Source: Acanthosepion pharaonis (Eukaryota; Mollusca; Cephalopoda; Sepiida; Sepiidae). From it: DNA of 64,000 nucleotides. Position 1 is the stretch's first letter. Every line of letters begins with the position of its first letter. The translations under genes were made by a program, and so were the position numbers. Positions 63,931-64,000 of this stretch are shown here, piece after piece. The DNA is taken from positions 300,501-364,500 of the forward strand of contig CAHIKZ030004725.1 in assembly GCA_903632075.3 (NCBI GenBank), written 5' to 3'. The notes below the pieces were generated by a model. That model ran no database searches, was not told the DNA's origin, and was given only the letters and a program-made list of their open reading frames with translations.

Positions 63931-64000
63931 TTCACTTCTAGCTTGCCACTAGCAGTTGATTACTTACTACACGTTGCTGGCAAATCTTGTATGTTGTTCC

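Overview
This window looks like AT-rich animal nuclear DNA packed with old transposable elements. The best guess is an octopus-like cephalopod mollusc. That rests on recognising its mixture of repeats: two CR1/Jockey-like LINE families, an RTE-like LINE family, SINEs with 5S rRNA- and tRNA-like heads, mariner, hAT and Tc1 remnants, and very long (TA)n and (AC)n tracts. It is inference from memory of repeat styles, not a database match. There is no prokaryotic organisation, and no CRISPR array, operon or functional rRNA/tRNA gene. The longest open frame is 175 codons and lies in LINE ORF1; almost every other open frame is a transposon relic or a translation of simple sequence.

Layout. 1-9.4 kb: inverted repeats, 5S-headed SINEs, an LTR-like insert, a deleted LINE, and an RTE-like LINE split by a hAT element. 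9.4-18.5 kb: mostly repeat-poor AT-rich DNA. It holds the only two candidate host coding pieces: a possible internal exon at 14,366-14,473 (+) and a GC/CpG-richer open frame at 16,234-16,569 (-), which could be a first exon with upstream promoter DNA. 18.5-24.8 kb: RTE-like and CR1-like LINE ends, a 36-bp minisatellite and an LTR-like block. 24.8-27.1 kb: a mariner that carries an oppositely oriented mariner and a SINE and is bordered by a tRNA-type SINE with a 14-bp target duplication. 29.1-32.3 kb: a decayed two-ORF LINE. 33.1-36.4 kb: a tRNA SINE and a run of minus-strand LINE 3' ends, two of them exactly 1,080 bp apart. 37.7-42.6 kb: about fifteen (TA)n tracts separated by SINEs and three foldback elements. 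42.6-45.4 kb: a Tc1-like relic, and a LINE split by a solo LTR. 45.5-52.3 kb: several tandem arrays, including a satellite made from a SINE body, and a foldback of about 500 bp. 53.0-56.2 kb: a SINE split by a hAT element that itself contains LTR insertions, then more SINEs and a deleted mariner. 56.4-61.5 kb: a Gypsy-type retrotransposon complete from LTR to LTR but disabled, with 114-bp LTRs and a 5-bp target duplication, inserted in an older LINE. 61.5-64 kb: AT-rich DNA, a 5S-headed SINE and a 237-bp tandem array.

The elements do not form a cooperating gene system. What they record is an order of events, because several nestings have exact target-site duplications that show which element came first. 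The most novel-looking items are the composite 5S+tRNA SINE heads, the SINE-derived satellite, the foldbacks inside (TA)n tracts, the short-leader Gypsy element, and the two candidate host exons. All coordinates for degenerate repeats are approximate unless a duplication or terminus is quoted. All similarity statements were made by eye.
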